DNA of 6,661 nucleotides, from the NCBI GenBank assembly GCA_004299545.1, contig SCRB01000180.1, positions 1 to 6,661 of the forward strand. Reading direction: 5' to 3'. This DNA is from Rhizobiaceae bacterium. GTDB taxonomy: Bacteria > Pseudomonadota > Alphaproteobacteria > Rhizobiales > Rhizobiaceae. Below the pieces are notes generated by a model. The model saw nothing but the letters and a program-made list of their open reading frames with translations. It made no database searches and was not told the DNA's origin. Below are positions 1-6,450 of this stretch, one piece after another. How positions within the stretch are numbered: the stretch's first letter is position 1; the number at the start of each line of letters is the position of its first letter. A program made the position numbers and the translations under genes.

Positions 1-325
1 CGGTGATGTAGAGGCCGACGGTCTGCGGGTCGGGCGGCAGGGGCGCAAGAAAGCCCTGGCGCCGACACCAGCCGGTATAATGCCGCCAGTCGGATGCGTA
101 GGCGCGCCTTGTATTGGCCGAGCTTGCCGCCTCGACGTAATCGCGGGCGCGACCGGCGAGTTGCTGCAGATGCGCCGGCAGCGCCGGATCGGCGACAGCC
201 GGAAGGGCAGGGGAGGGGGGTTCGGCTTCAGCTGCCGGTTCCTCCGGCGCGGAGCCCATCTCCATCACCACATCGATGATGTCGGGCAGGTCGTCCTGGG
301 TCTTGGTGTCGCTCTCGATGGTCAT
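1..325 (-). CDS. Tyrosine recombinase/integrase, N-terminal part (runs off left edge)
   Basis: Translating the minus strand from the ATG at 325-323 gives 108 residues still open at the window edge. Residues 1 to about 48 are an acidic, Pro/Ala-rich leader. From about residue 50 the sequence has the helical SAM-like core-binding domain of phage-type integrases, including ANTRRAYASDWRHYTGWCRR and a following PDPQTVGLYI stretch. These domains hold DNA around the crossover site. The catalytic R-H-R-Y residues would lie beyond the window, so activity cannot be judged. The leader is unusual only in length and acidity. No strong Shine-Dalgarno precedes the ATG, so an alternative start is possible. 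The gene is divergent from the DUF1403 remnant, which suggests a mobile or plasmid-borne module. The family call is firm; the subtype (XerC/D-like, phage or transposon) is not determinable here. Confidence 0.85.
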   Translation of the reverse strand, partial: MTIESDTKTQDDLPDIIDVVMEMGSAPEEPAAEAEPPSPALPAVADPALPAHLQQLAGRARDYVEAASSANTRRAYASDWRHYTGWCRRQGFLAPLPPDPQTVGLYIT

Positions 326-574
326 GGCAGGAATCCAGCGTGATTTGGCCGACAAAGGCGAGGGACGGCCGTCGCGGCCGCCATACGCTCCTGGCTCACA
401 GGCGGGTCGACGGGGTTTTGCAAGGGTTTTGCACGCTGGAATCGTCCATCTTCAATAGAGAGCACAAAACGAACGATAATGCAATGTTATCGGTCATTTA
501 TAATTACTGACAGGCCGTGCGGATCTGTGCGCTTTCGCCCGTCATCACCGCACATCGCGATTATGCTGTTCGCA
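326..574. promoter_or_regulatory. Divergent AT-rich spacer with promoter-like boxes
   Basis: This spacer separates the leftward integrase from the rightward DUF1403 remnant. Positions about 441-510 are clearly AT-rich against a GC-rich background. On the plus strand GATAAT (475-480) lies 18 nt after TTCAAT (451-456), and a perfect TATAAT sits at 499-504 without a good -35 box. Either could serve the rightward gene. A minus-strand promoter for the integrase is plausible in the same island, but no convincing -35/-10 pair was seen. No gene is recognised inside it. The assignment is by motif matching only. Confidence 0.4.
413..433. repeat. Tandem direct repeat, 11-bp period
   Basis: GGGTTTTGCA occurs at 413-422 and again at 424-433, an 11-bp period close to one helical turn. 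It lies about 90 bases upstream of the integrase start. Such phased repeats can be binding sites for a recombinase or regulator, but two copies are too few to claim this. The repeat is directly visible; any function is inference. Confidence 0.5.
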
Positions 575-919
575 ATGAATCGACAGCCGATACCTCCATC
601 ACAAGCCTCCTCCCCGGTCCTGCGTGTGTCGGCGTGGGCGACGCCGCGCGCCCGCAACGAGGGCCCGGTCGAGGCCGCCTACCTGGCCCGCAGCGCCTTG
701 ACTGCGCTTGATAATCTCGTGCGGGCCGAGCCCGAATGGATCGCCACGTGGCGGCATCGACAGGCGCTGAGAGCGGCGGCCGCGTGCATGAAGCTGGCCG
801 GCCGCAGCGAGGACAAAGCGGCCTTGCGCGACGCCTCGCTGCTGCGTCAGCACGGCGATGAGCCGGGTCCTGCCGCAATGTGCTCGCCGCGTGGCGACAC
901 CAGCGCATCGGCCAGTGCC
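575..919 (+). pseudogene. DUF1403 family protein, frameshifted and truncated
   Basis: From the ATG at 575 (an in-frame ATG at 563 is the alternative) the frame reads about 100 residues resembling DUF1403 proteins. Features include an LRVSAWATPR entry, a helical ALTALDNLVRAEPEW segment, the RQALRAAAACMKLAGRSEDK core and ALRDASLLRQHGDEPGPA. After GPA the expected continuation NVLAAWRHQRI is in another frame from 877, so a single base is missing near 875. Similarity then stops near 919, whereas full DUF1403 proteins are about three times this length, so the C-terminal part is gone. The function of DUF1403 is unknown. Its position divergent to an integrase suggests it belonged to the same mobile module. 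The family assignment is from remembered sequence character, not from a search. Confidence 0.72.
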
Positions 920-1209
920 GTCCGGGTTCACGTTACGCGACGGTCGATCGCCATCTCGCCTCCATCTGTTCCGCACCGTCGCGTTTTGCGAGTTCGGTTT
1001 GGAACAGCAACTCACCTGTTGTTCACCAATTACTGTCGAGCGCAGCGACGTGTCGAGCATGCTGCCGACGTCGACCCCCTTTTTGAACGTCACCTTGCCC
1101 GCCGGGAAGGCTTTGGCAGCCTTATCCGAGGCGGCGAAACCGGTCTCCTGGCCGGTCGAGCGAGCCGCGTTTGCCATAGCGCGACACCTGCGAGACGCAA
1201 TGCCGTACA
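920..1209. other. No recognisable gene; decayed spacer
   Basis: This stretch follows the end of DUF1403 similarity and precedes the SixA-like gene. Both strands contain open frames, but none gives a protein I recognise. The least random-looking is a minus-strand frame from an ATG near 1177-1175, starting MANAARSTGQETGF and rich in Ala and Lys for about 40 residues before becoming compositionally implausible. It has no clear ribosome binding site and may be a remnant. A 10-bp inverted repeat is described separately. Confidence 0.4.
935..984. repeat. 10-bp perfect inverted repeat, 30-nt loop
   Basis: ACGCGACGGT at 935-944 is the exact reverse complement of ACCGTCGCGT at 975-984, with 30 nt between. 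On the plus strand the second arm ends in a run of four T (984-987), so the structure is weakly terminator-like. It lies just beyond the point where DUF1403 similarity is lost, so it could also mark a rearrangement scar. A 10-bp match at this spacing can arise by chance in a GC-rich window of this size. Confidence 0.4.
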
Positions 1210-1249
1210 TATAATAGCATGAAAGACGCCGTGGGGTCTTGGAGGAAGG
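1210..1249 (+). promoter_or_regulatory. Candidate -10 box and strong Shine-Dalgarno for the SixA-like gene
   Basis: TATAAT at 1210-1215 is a perfect -10 hexamer and would start transcription near 1222. No good -35 lies at the standard distance. GGAGGAAGG at 1241-1249 is a near-ideal ribosome binding site, its GGAGG core ending 7 nt before the ATG at 1253, and it fixes the start of the downstream gene. Confidence 0.55.
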
Positions 1250-1252
1250 AAT

Positions 1253-1783
1253 ATGCTTCGGCTCATGCTCCTACCCCACGCCAAGTCCGGTTGGCCGACC
1301 GGCACCGACGAGCATGAACGTCCGCTCGGGCCTCGCGGCCGGCGGATCAGTCCCCGGATAGGCCGCTACATGGCCGAGGAAGGACTCGCGCCCGATCTTG
1401 CCATCGTGTCCACCGCGCGCCGCGCTCGGGAGACCTGAGAACTCGTCCGGCCGGCCTTCGCGGGAAACATCGCCGTGCGGAATGAGCCGCAAATCTACAA
1501 GGCCGCCGCCAGCGTCATTTTGGAGGTCGCGCGCGAAACCGGCCCCGGCGTCCGTTCGCTGCTGCTCGTCGGCCACAATCCCGGCTTGCAGGATCTGGCC
1601 GTGAAGCTGGCAAGCCACGGCCGCAACCCGAACCTGGCGCGACTGCGGCGCAAGTTCCCGACTGGCGCACTTGCGGTGATCGACTTCGACGGCGATCGCT
1701 GTAAAGCCATCACCGAAGGATCGGGCGATCTGGAACGGTTCGAAACGCCGAAGTCAATCGGCCGCCGGGCCGAGGGGGAATGA
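1253..1783 (+). pseudogene. SixA-type histidine phosphatase, inactivated
   Basis: The frame encodes 176 residues, normal for SixA-like members of the histidine phosphatase superfamily, which remove phosphate from phosphohistidine in proteins such as phosphorelay or PTS components. The fold is recognisable throughout: an N-terminal MLRLMLL..HAKS motif, DLAIVSTARRARET, the second catalytic His in VGHNPGLQDLAVKLA (His108, codon 1574-1576), KFPTGALAVIDFD, and the C-terminal FETPKSI. Two lesions stand out. The Arg of the RHG/RHA motif is Pro8 (CCC, 1274-1276), consistent with one change from CGC, leaving His9 without its phosphate-binding partner. Codon 62 is TGA (1436-1438), where relatives have Trp in ETWELV. 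A GTG at 1475 is the next possible start, but a product from it would lack the catalytic His. The gene converges with the ParB-like gene, leaving a 35-nt gap. Confidence 0.87.
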
Positions 1784-1818
1784 GCGGCGCAGTCCGGACC
1801 CGGTCATTCGTCCGGGCC

Positions 1819-2421
1819 TCACCAGCCGGGCAGATAGCCGGCCGATTTCTGCCGCGCCAGTTGCAGCGCTTTTCTGGCGGCCCTGTCGAAATCGCTCTTC
1901 AGGTCGCCGGCATCCATGCGACGGCGGAAGAAGTCAGCTCACAGGAACTCGGCGAAGGGCGTGGTGTCTTTAGCGTAGCCGCCCAGGCGCCTGACTTCGC
2001 AGGTCAGGCCGCGGAAGGGGTCGTCGTTAAGTCCGTCGACGGTCTTAGGCAGGTCGCCGTAGGGCCGCCTTTTCCCCGTGGCATCGAACAGGTGCATATA
2101 GGCGCGGGTATCAAGGACGGTGAGGAACGCGTCCTTGTCGAGCGCGGAGAGATCGGAAATCACCGTCACCAGAACCTGCTCGATGGCCTCCTGATGCAGG
2201 GCGAGCGCCAGATGGTGGTGATCCACGATGTGGTAGCGGCCTTTCGGCCCGATGACGGTGAGAAGCGAGTGCCCGGCCAGGAACGTCTCGGCCTTGCCGG
2301 CGGTCATGGTCCGGATGTCCTTGCGTTTCAGCGCCACCTCGCGCAGGCCGCCGGTCATTTGCGTCGGCCGCAACGCGCTCACGGATACGGTATGCAGCAC
2401 TGGCAGTAAATTGACGGGCAT
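1819..2421 (-). pseudogene. ParB-like nuclease-domain protein (ParBc_2 type) with in-frame TGA
   Basis: The gene starts at the ATG at 2421-2419. It reads 160 residues to a TGA at 1941-1939, then continues in the same frame for 39 more codons to a second TGA at 1821-1819. The N-terminal half carries the marks of the ParB-like family often listed as ParBc_2: RPTQMTGGLREV, then GRYHIVDHHHLALAL with DHHH at residues 67-70. The C-terminal half has YMHLFDATGKRRPYGDLP and GLTCEVRRLGGYAKDTTPFAEFL. After the first stop comes ADFFRRRMDAGDL, ending in AGYLPGW, as expected of the intact family, so codon 161 was most likely TGG. The catalytic-type core lies entirely before the stop, so a shortened 160-residue protein could still be made. 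The biochemical role of this family is poorly defined, and a role in partitioning should not be assumed. Confidence 0.8.
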
Positions 2422-2435
2422 GGTCCTCACTCCTT
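2422..2435 (-). promoter_or_regulatory. Ribosome binding site inside the end of the SulP gene
   Basis: AAGGAG (2435-2430) is formed by the last two sense codons of the SulP gene, immediately before its TGA (2429-2427). It lies 8 nt upstream of the ParB-like ATG. The two genes are 5 nt apart, so they must share a transcript, and translation is probably coupled. Confidence 0.75.
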
Positions 2436-4169
2436 GCCGTTCTCGGTTGCAGATGGCGTCGCGCGGTACTCGCCGGTCAACGCGCGCACGGCATCGTCGA
2501 CGCTTCGGAAAACCCCCGTCGGTCCCAGCGTGGCGGCGATGCCGAAGCGCGCCAAAGCCCTTTGCGCCCTGACCGATTCCAGCCTCGCGATCGAGAAGGT
2601 GACGCCAATGTCGTGGCAATAGGCGATAATCTCGCGCAGGGTTTGCGCCGCGGTATAGTCGATGTCGATGACGCTGCTCGCCTCGAACACCACATGCTTC
2701 AGGCCGCCGGTGCGGGCCGCGATCATGGCGCGGAAATCCTGACTGAAACGGGCCGCATTGACGAAGGACAGCGGCGCCTGGAACGCCGCCACCAGCATAC
2801 CGTCGACGCGCTCGCCCGCCGGTTTGCCGTCCGGCGGCCACCATATGGAGGTGCCCGGTACATGCTCGAACTCGATCGCCCTGGCCTGCGTGATGCCCCA
2901 GATGCCGTGCAACAGCGACAGGCCGATGCCGATGGCCACGCCGATTTCGATGGGCAGCGCCACGATGGCGAGCGCGGTGGCGACGATCAGCAGGAATTCC
3001 GTCGGGGCCTGGCGAAGCGTGCCGGCAAAGGTCTGCCAGCGCAGGATGCGCACGGCGACGAAGAACAGGATGCCGGCCAGTGCTGCCTGGGGCACGTTCT
3101 TCAAAAGGCCGGCGCCGAACAGCATCAGTGCGAGCACGATGACCGCCGCAAGCAGGCCGGTGACCTGCGAGCGTCCGCCAGTCTCCACCGAGATGGCAGT
3201 TCGGGGCGGGCTGGCATTGACCGGGAACGCGCCGGCCAACCCCGACAGCAGGTTACCAGCGCCGACGCCGATGAAGTCGCGGTTGACGTCGCCTGCTCCT
3301 GAAGTGCCACCCGTGAAGGACCGTGTCGTCGCCGCCGTCTGAACTATGATGACAACGGCGACCAGCAGGGTCAGCGGCACCAGCGTGCGCACATCCTCAA
3401 ACGTCACCGTCGGCAGATGCAGTCCCGACACGGCGGCCGGAAGCGTGCCGAGAACCGCAACGCCACGCGCTGGCAGGTCGAAGGCGGAGACCGCCAGCGT
3501 CGCAGCCGCAAGCGCCACAAGCGCGCCGGGAATGCGTGAGTTGACGCGCTCGCAGGCCATGACCATCGCGAACACCACAATGCCGATGACGGCGCTATAG
3601 GGATTGACCGCGCCGAGGCTACCATAGACCGCGGCGAGACGTTGGAAGACGGTGCCGCTGCCGGCGGGAACGCCAAGCAGGTCCGGCAGTTGCGAGACGA
3701 CGATATGGATCGATATGCCGGCCAGGAAACCCGCCATGACCGCCACCGAGAGCAGGTCGGCTATCCAACCCAGTCGCAGCAGGCCGGCCAGGACGAGGGT
3801 GGCGCCAACCATCAGAGCCAGGACCGCCGCCAGCGCGTCGTAGTGCGGCGAGCCTGACGCGGCCAGAAGCACGAGGCCGGCGGCGAAGATCGGCGTGATG
3901 GTGGAATCTGCTCCCACCGACATATGCCGGCTCGTCCCGAACACGGCAAAGGCCATACAGCCGGCAAGGAAGGCGAGAAAACCGGCCTGCGGAGAAAGAT
4001 CACCCAGCCGCGCGGTAGCCATCTGTTCGGGAATGGCGATGGCGGCAAGAGTCAGGCCGGCGAAGACGTCGCCACCGAGGTCGGCGCGGTTCCAGCCGCG
4101 AATGGAGGCAAACAGCAAAGGCTGATTTGCCTCTGCTTTCTGCAATGGTCCCGTCCGCGCTTCCTGCAT
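2427..4169 (-). CDS. SulP family inorganic anion transporter with C-terminal STAS domain
   Basis: This is an inner-membrane carrier of the SulP/SLC26 family, which moves anions such as sulfate or bicarbonate; the substrate cannot be read from the sequence. From the ATG at 4169 it has 580 residues, a usual length. A short cytoplasmic leader precedes PLLFASIRGW. Then come GDVFAGLTLAAIAIPEQMA in the first membrane helix and SVGADSTITPIF (about residues 84-93), the family's conserved region near the anion site. A long run of hydrophobic helices extends to about residue 430. A STAS domain occupies about residues 455-565, with the SSVIDIDYTAAQTL phosphorylatable-type loop. In-frame starts at 4208 (ATG) and 4232 (GTG) would add 13 or 21 residues. 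None has a good Shine-Dalgarno, and 4169 was chosen because it gives the usual leader length. It is the only full-length intact gene here and is cotranscribed with the ParB-like gene. Confidence 0.95.
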   Translation of the reverse strand: MQEARTGPLQKAEANQPLLFASIRGWNRADLGGDVFAGLTLAAIAIPEQMATARLGDLSPQAGFLAFLAGCMAFAVFGTSRHMSVGADSTITPIFAAGLVLLAASGSPHYDALAAVLALMVGATLVLAGLLRLGWIADLLSVAVMAGFLAGISIHIVVSQLPDLLGVPAGSGTVFQRLAAVYGSLGAVNPYSAVIGIVVFAMVMACERVNSRIPGALVALAAATLAVSAFDLPARGVAVLGTLPAAVSGLHLPTVTFEDVRTLVPLTLLVAVVIIVQTAATTRSFTGGTSGAGDVNRDFIGVGAGNLLSGLAGAFPVNASPPRTAISVETGGRSQVTGLLAAVIVLALMLFGAGLLKNVPQAALAGILFFVAVRILRWQTFAGTLRQAPTEFLLIVATALAIVALPIEIGVAIGIGLSLLHGIWGITQARAIEFEHVPGTSIWWPPDGKPAGERVDGMLVAAFQAPLSFVNAARFSQDFRAMIAARTGGLKHVVFEASSVIDIDYTAAQTLREIIAYCHDIGVTFSIARLESVRAQRALARFGIAATLGPTGVFRSVDDAVRALTGEYRATPSATENGKE

Positions 4170-4260
4170 AACGGCGACGATTTGCTTCTTCTTCGGCCAA
4201 GTCGGCATCGTGTTCTGCCACCGGGTCGGCACGGTCTTGTCGGCAGCTTACCCGACGTAG

Positions 4261-4560
4261 TCGGCGCGGTGCTATCGAATTTTTCAAAGGGGCTACAAAC
4301 GGAATATCGTAGATGCCGCCGAAGCGGCACGTGTCGCTTGGCTCCCGCGCGAGTCGTGGGGTCAACTCGATCGCATCAACCGACAAGTCAATGGCTTCAT
4401 CGTCCCGATCATCAGCTTCGAGCATTGGGGCACGATGCTCGATTACTGGGATTACCTCGTCGACGGCATGGGCGATTGCAAGATCTATGCTCTCTTCAAG
4501 CGTAAATTGCTCCTTGATGCCTGCTTCCCGCGACAGGCGCTGCGGCCTTCTTCGTCCTTT
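4261..4560 (+). pseudogene. Transglutaminase-like cysteine peptidase (BTLCP) fragment
   Basis: An open plus-strand frame following a TAG at 4258-4260 encodes the middle of a BTLCP (peptidase family C93) protein. These are periplasmic or secreted proteins of the transglutaminase fold, often linked to adhesin processing or cyclic-di-GMP signalling, though roles vary. Visible segments are the WGQLDRINRQVNGFIVPI helix, FEHWGTMLDYWDYLVDGMGDC and YALFKRKLLLDACFPRQALR. The Cys at 4477-4479 in GMGDC is the expected catalytic residue. The usual following acidic residues (GDCED) are changed to Lys-Ile. No signal peptide or credible start codon lies upstream, and similarity stops after ALR near 4540, so the catalytic His and Asp are missing. 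The frame stays open by chance beyond this. It is a truncated remnant, antisense to any long leader of the SulP transcript. Confidence 0.75.
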
Positions 4561-4590
4561 TCCACTTATCGGCCACCGACCGATCCATCA

Positions 4591-4604
4591 TTGATCCTGG
4601 TCAA
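4591..4604. promoter_or_regulatory. FNR/FixK-type palindrome, orphan
   Basis: TTGAT-CCTG-GTCAA matches the TTGAY-N4-RTCAA site bound by FNR/FixK-family oxygen-responsive regulators. It lies 43 nt beyond the stop of the universal stress protein remnant and just past the BTLCP remnant. No intact gene starts at a normal distance in either direction. On the minus strand the next intact gene is SulP, about 420 bases away. It may be a leftover of a lost gene's promoter, a distal control site for SulP, or chance. Confidence 0.4.
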
Positions 4605-4646
4605 GTCTCCGAGTGACGGCGCGCACGCGATCCGCGGCAGCTTCCT

Positions 4647-5092
4647 TCACATGACGACGAGGACAGGGATGTTGGCGTGCGCCAACACCTCCGCCGTCTG
4701 GCTGCCGAGCAGCGGCCTGGACGGCACGTCGACCGTGAGAGCCAAGGACGATCAGGTGGGCGCCGCGCGCTACTGCGGTCTGACGTATGGCATTGGCCGG
4801 CGGGGCCTCCGAAACATGCACGAGCGCAACGTCGACACCCATTTTGCCGGCATCGGCTTCATCTCGTCCAGGACTTTGTTAGCAGCTTCTTTCTGTCTCC
4901 GGTTGAATTCGTCCCTAGCTGTTTCCGAACGTCTCCAATTCCCTCCGGCAGTCATTCCAGCGCGAGAGTTGGGATCCGTTACCTTGAGCACGGTGACTTT
5001 GGCGCCAAGACCTGTGGCGAGCGACAAGGCATGTCGACTCCCCTCTGGGCTGTTTCCGAGCCGTCCGTCGGGATGAGGATGTGCTTCTGCAC
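4647..5092 (-). pseudogene. Universal stress protein (UspA family), three frameshifts
   Basis: Joining three frame changes reconstructs a normal single-domain universal stress protein of about 148 residues, a cytoplasmic nucleotide-binding stress protein. The probable GTG start at 5092-5090 gives VQKHILIPTDGSETAQRG. The frame then changes near 5034, into HALSLATGLGAKVTVLKVTD and a coiled REEFNRR-like helix ending in NKVLDEMKP. A second change near 4845, at a run of four A, leads into KMGVDVALVHVSEAP and ARGAHLIVLGSHGR. A third near 4714 leads to LLGSQTAEVLAHANIPVLVVM and the TGA at 4649-4647. With the third break repaired, the ATP-binding G-2x-G-9x-G-S motif is complete, so the ancestor belonged to the nucleotide-binding type. 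It lies 53 nt downstream of htrA on the same strand and was probably cotranscribed. Confidence 0.9.
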
Positions 5093-5145
5093 TTGCCGGC
5101 TCTGAGTACTTCCGCAGAAGCTGCACACTATCTCGGAGTGCGGTA

Positions 5146-6450
5146 TCAACTGTTCCCGCGACGAACCACGACGAAGTGCACCTGGTCATCCCGATAGATT
5201 CCCAGGAGAAGCAGGTCCGCATGGTCGGCGGCGATGCGTACAGCCTGCTCAGGACTGCCTATCGGCTTCCGGTCAATTGTCACGATGACGTCGCCTTCCA
5301 CAAGGCCGCTGCTCGCCGCGGCACTATCCGGCTCGACGGATAGCACAGCGGCGCCTTGGACCTTGCCGTAGCCGGGAGACCCGGGCGTCACTTTGGCCAG
5401 CAAGACGGATTTGAGAAGTCCTCTGCCATGGGGTAAGTGGCCGGCTCGCTTATTTTCAGCGATACGTCCGCATCACGATCGATCTTTCGCCCGTCCCGAA
5501 GGGCGGTGATATGGACCTTCGATTGCGGCGCGAGGTTGCCGACCAAGCGCCGCAACTCGCCGGCGTCCGCCACATCTTGACCATCGATGGCGAGAATCAC
5601 GTCGCCACGCGCCAATCCTGCCGTATCCGCGCCGGAACAGGGAAGCACCTGGCTGACGACGACGCCATTCGAGGTGTTGGCATGTAGCGCAGCCGTGAGA
5701 TCTGCGGTCAAGTCCTGTGCAACGACGCCGAGTTGTCCGCGCCTGACCTCTCCGTGTGCAATCAGTTCAGGAAGGATGTGCTTGGCAGCGTTAGAGGGAA
5801 TAGCAAAGCCGATCCCGGTGCTGCCGCCCGACGAGTCGATGATGGCGCTGTTCACGCCGACCATACGTCCGTCGAAGTCGACCAGGGGTCCTTCGGAATT
5901 GCCTGGGTTGATGGCGGCGTCCGTCTGGATGTAGCCTTCATACGCTCCCGTATCGAAGCCGGCTCTCCCAAGCGCGCTGACGATGCCGTGCGTAACGGTC
6001 AGGGAAAGGCCGAATGGATTCCCGACCGCGACCACGTAGTCGCCCACTTTGAGACCATCCGAATCCCCCATGGGCAATTCCGAAAGACTGACGGCATCTA
6101 TCTTGAGGACGACGATGTCGGAATCAGCATCTGCCCCGACGATCCGCGTCGAAGCTGCGTCCGTCTGAAAGGCTGACAGAGATAGCGCCAACTCCCTCGA
6201 TAACGTGGTAGTCAGTGAGGATGAGGCCTCTCGCCGCATCGATGATCGAACCGGAACCCACCGTAGGTGGGATAGGAGCGCCAGGCGGAACGGACCGGCC
6301 AGATATGGCGCCTCCGGTCGAGATGCTGACAACCGCCGGGATGACCCGGGCGAGCATCGGGGCGAGAGAGTTCTCACCTGCGGCCGGCATCGAGCCGACA
6401 AAAGTTGCCGCGGCACAGCTCAGAGCTGCAAGAACTCGGATCGACGGCAT
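5146..6450 (-). pseudogene. htrA: Periplasmic HtrA/Deg serine protease with two PDZ domains, frameshifted
   Basis: The reconstructed protein has about 435 residues. It has a signal peptide (residues 1 to about 25, hydrophobic, ending PAAGE), then [15 protein letters not shown] and the protease domain. Catalytic His82 is in LTDYHVIEG (codon 6207-6205), Asp112 in [10 protein letters not shown] (6119-6117), and Ser186 in NPGNSEGPL (5897-5895). The residue after Ser, almost always Gly in this family, is Glu (GAA, 5894-5892). A first PDZ domain follows ([10 protein letters not shown] to [12 protein letters not shown]), then a second from VLSVEPDSAAASSGL, ending HFVVVRRGNS at the TGA at 5148-5146. 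One base is missing near 6144-6149, between FDA and IVGADADS. A second frame change lies at about 5390-5445, just before [11 protein letters not shown]. The start is supported by GAGGG (6462-6458), 7 nt before the ATG. The family's role is degradation of misfolded envelope proteins. Confidence 0.93.

Noticed and set aside
599..1210. 203-codon open frame on the minus strand overlapping the DUF1403 remnant.
   Set aside because: Most of it is the antisense of clear DUF1403 coding sequence, which keeps complementary frames open in GC-rich DNA. Only its first 40 or so codons look protein-like, and these are described as a doubtful remnant.
1799..1816. CCCGG-N8-CCGGG hairpin between the convergent SixA-like and ParB-like genes, as a bidirectional terminator.
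   Set aside because: A 5-bp stem with an 8-nt loop and no T-run on either side is too weak to call.
1780..2409. 209-codon plus-strand open frame.
   Set aside because: It is antisense to the ParB-like gene, has no ribosome binding site and resembles no known protein.
2562..3342. Long plus-strand open frames of 246 and 194 codons.
   Set aside because: They lie antisense to the SulP gene, and their composition (runs of Arg, Asp, His, Gln or Thr, Ser, Met) is typical of shadow frames.
4435..5076. 213-codon plus-strand frame beginning inside the BTLCP remnant.
   Set aside because: Only its first 35 or so codons are BTLCP sequence. The rest is antisense to the universal stress protein remnant, so the frame is open by chance.
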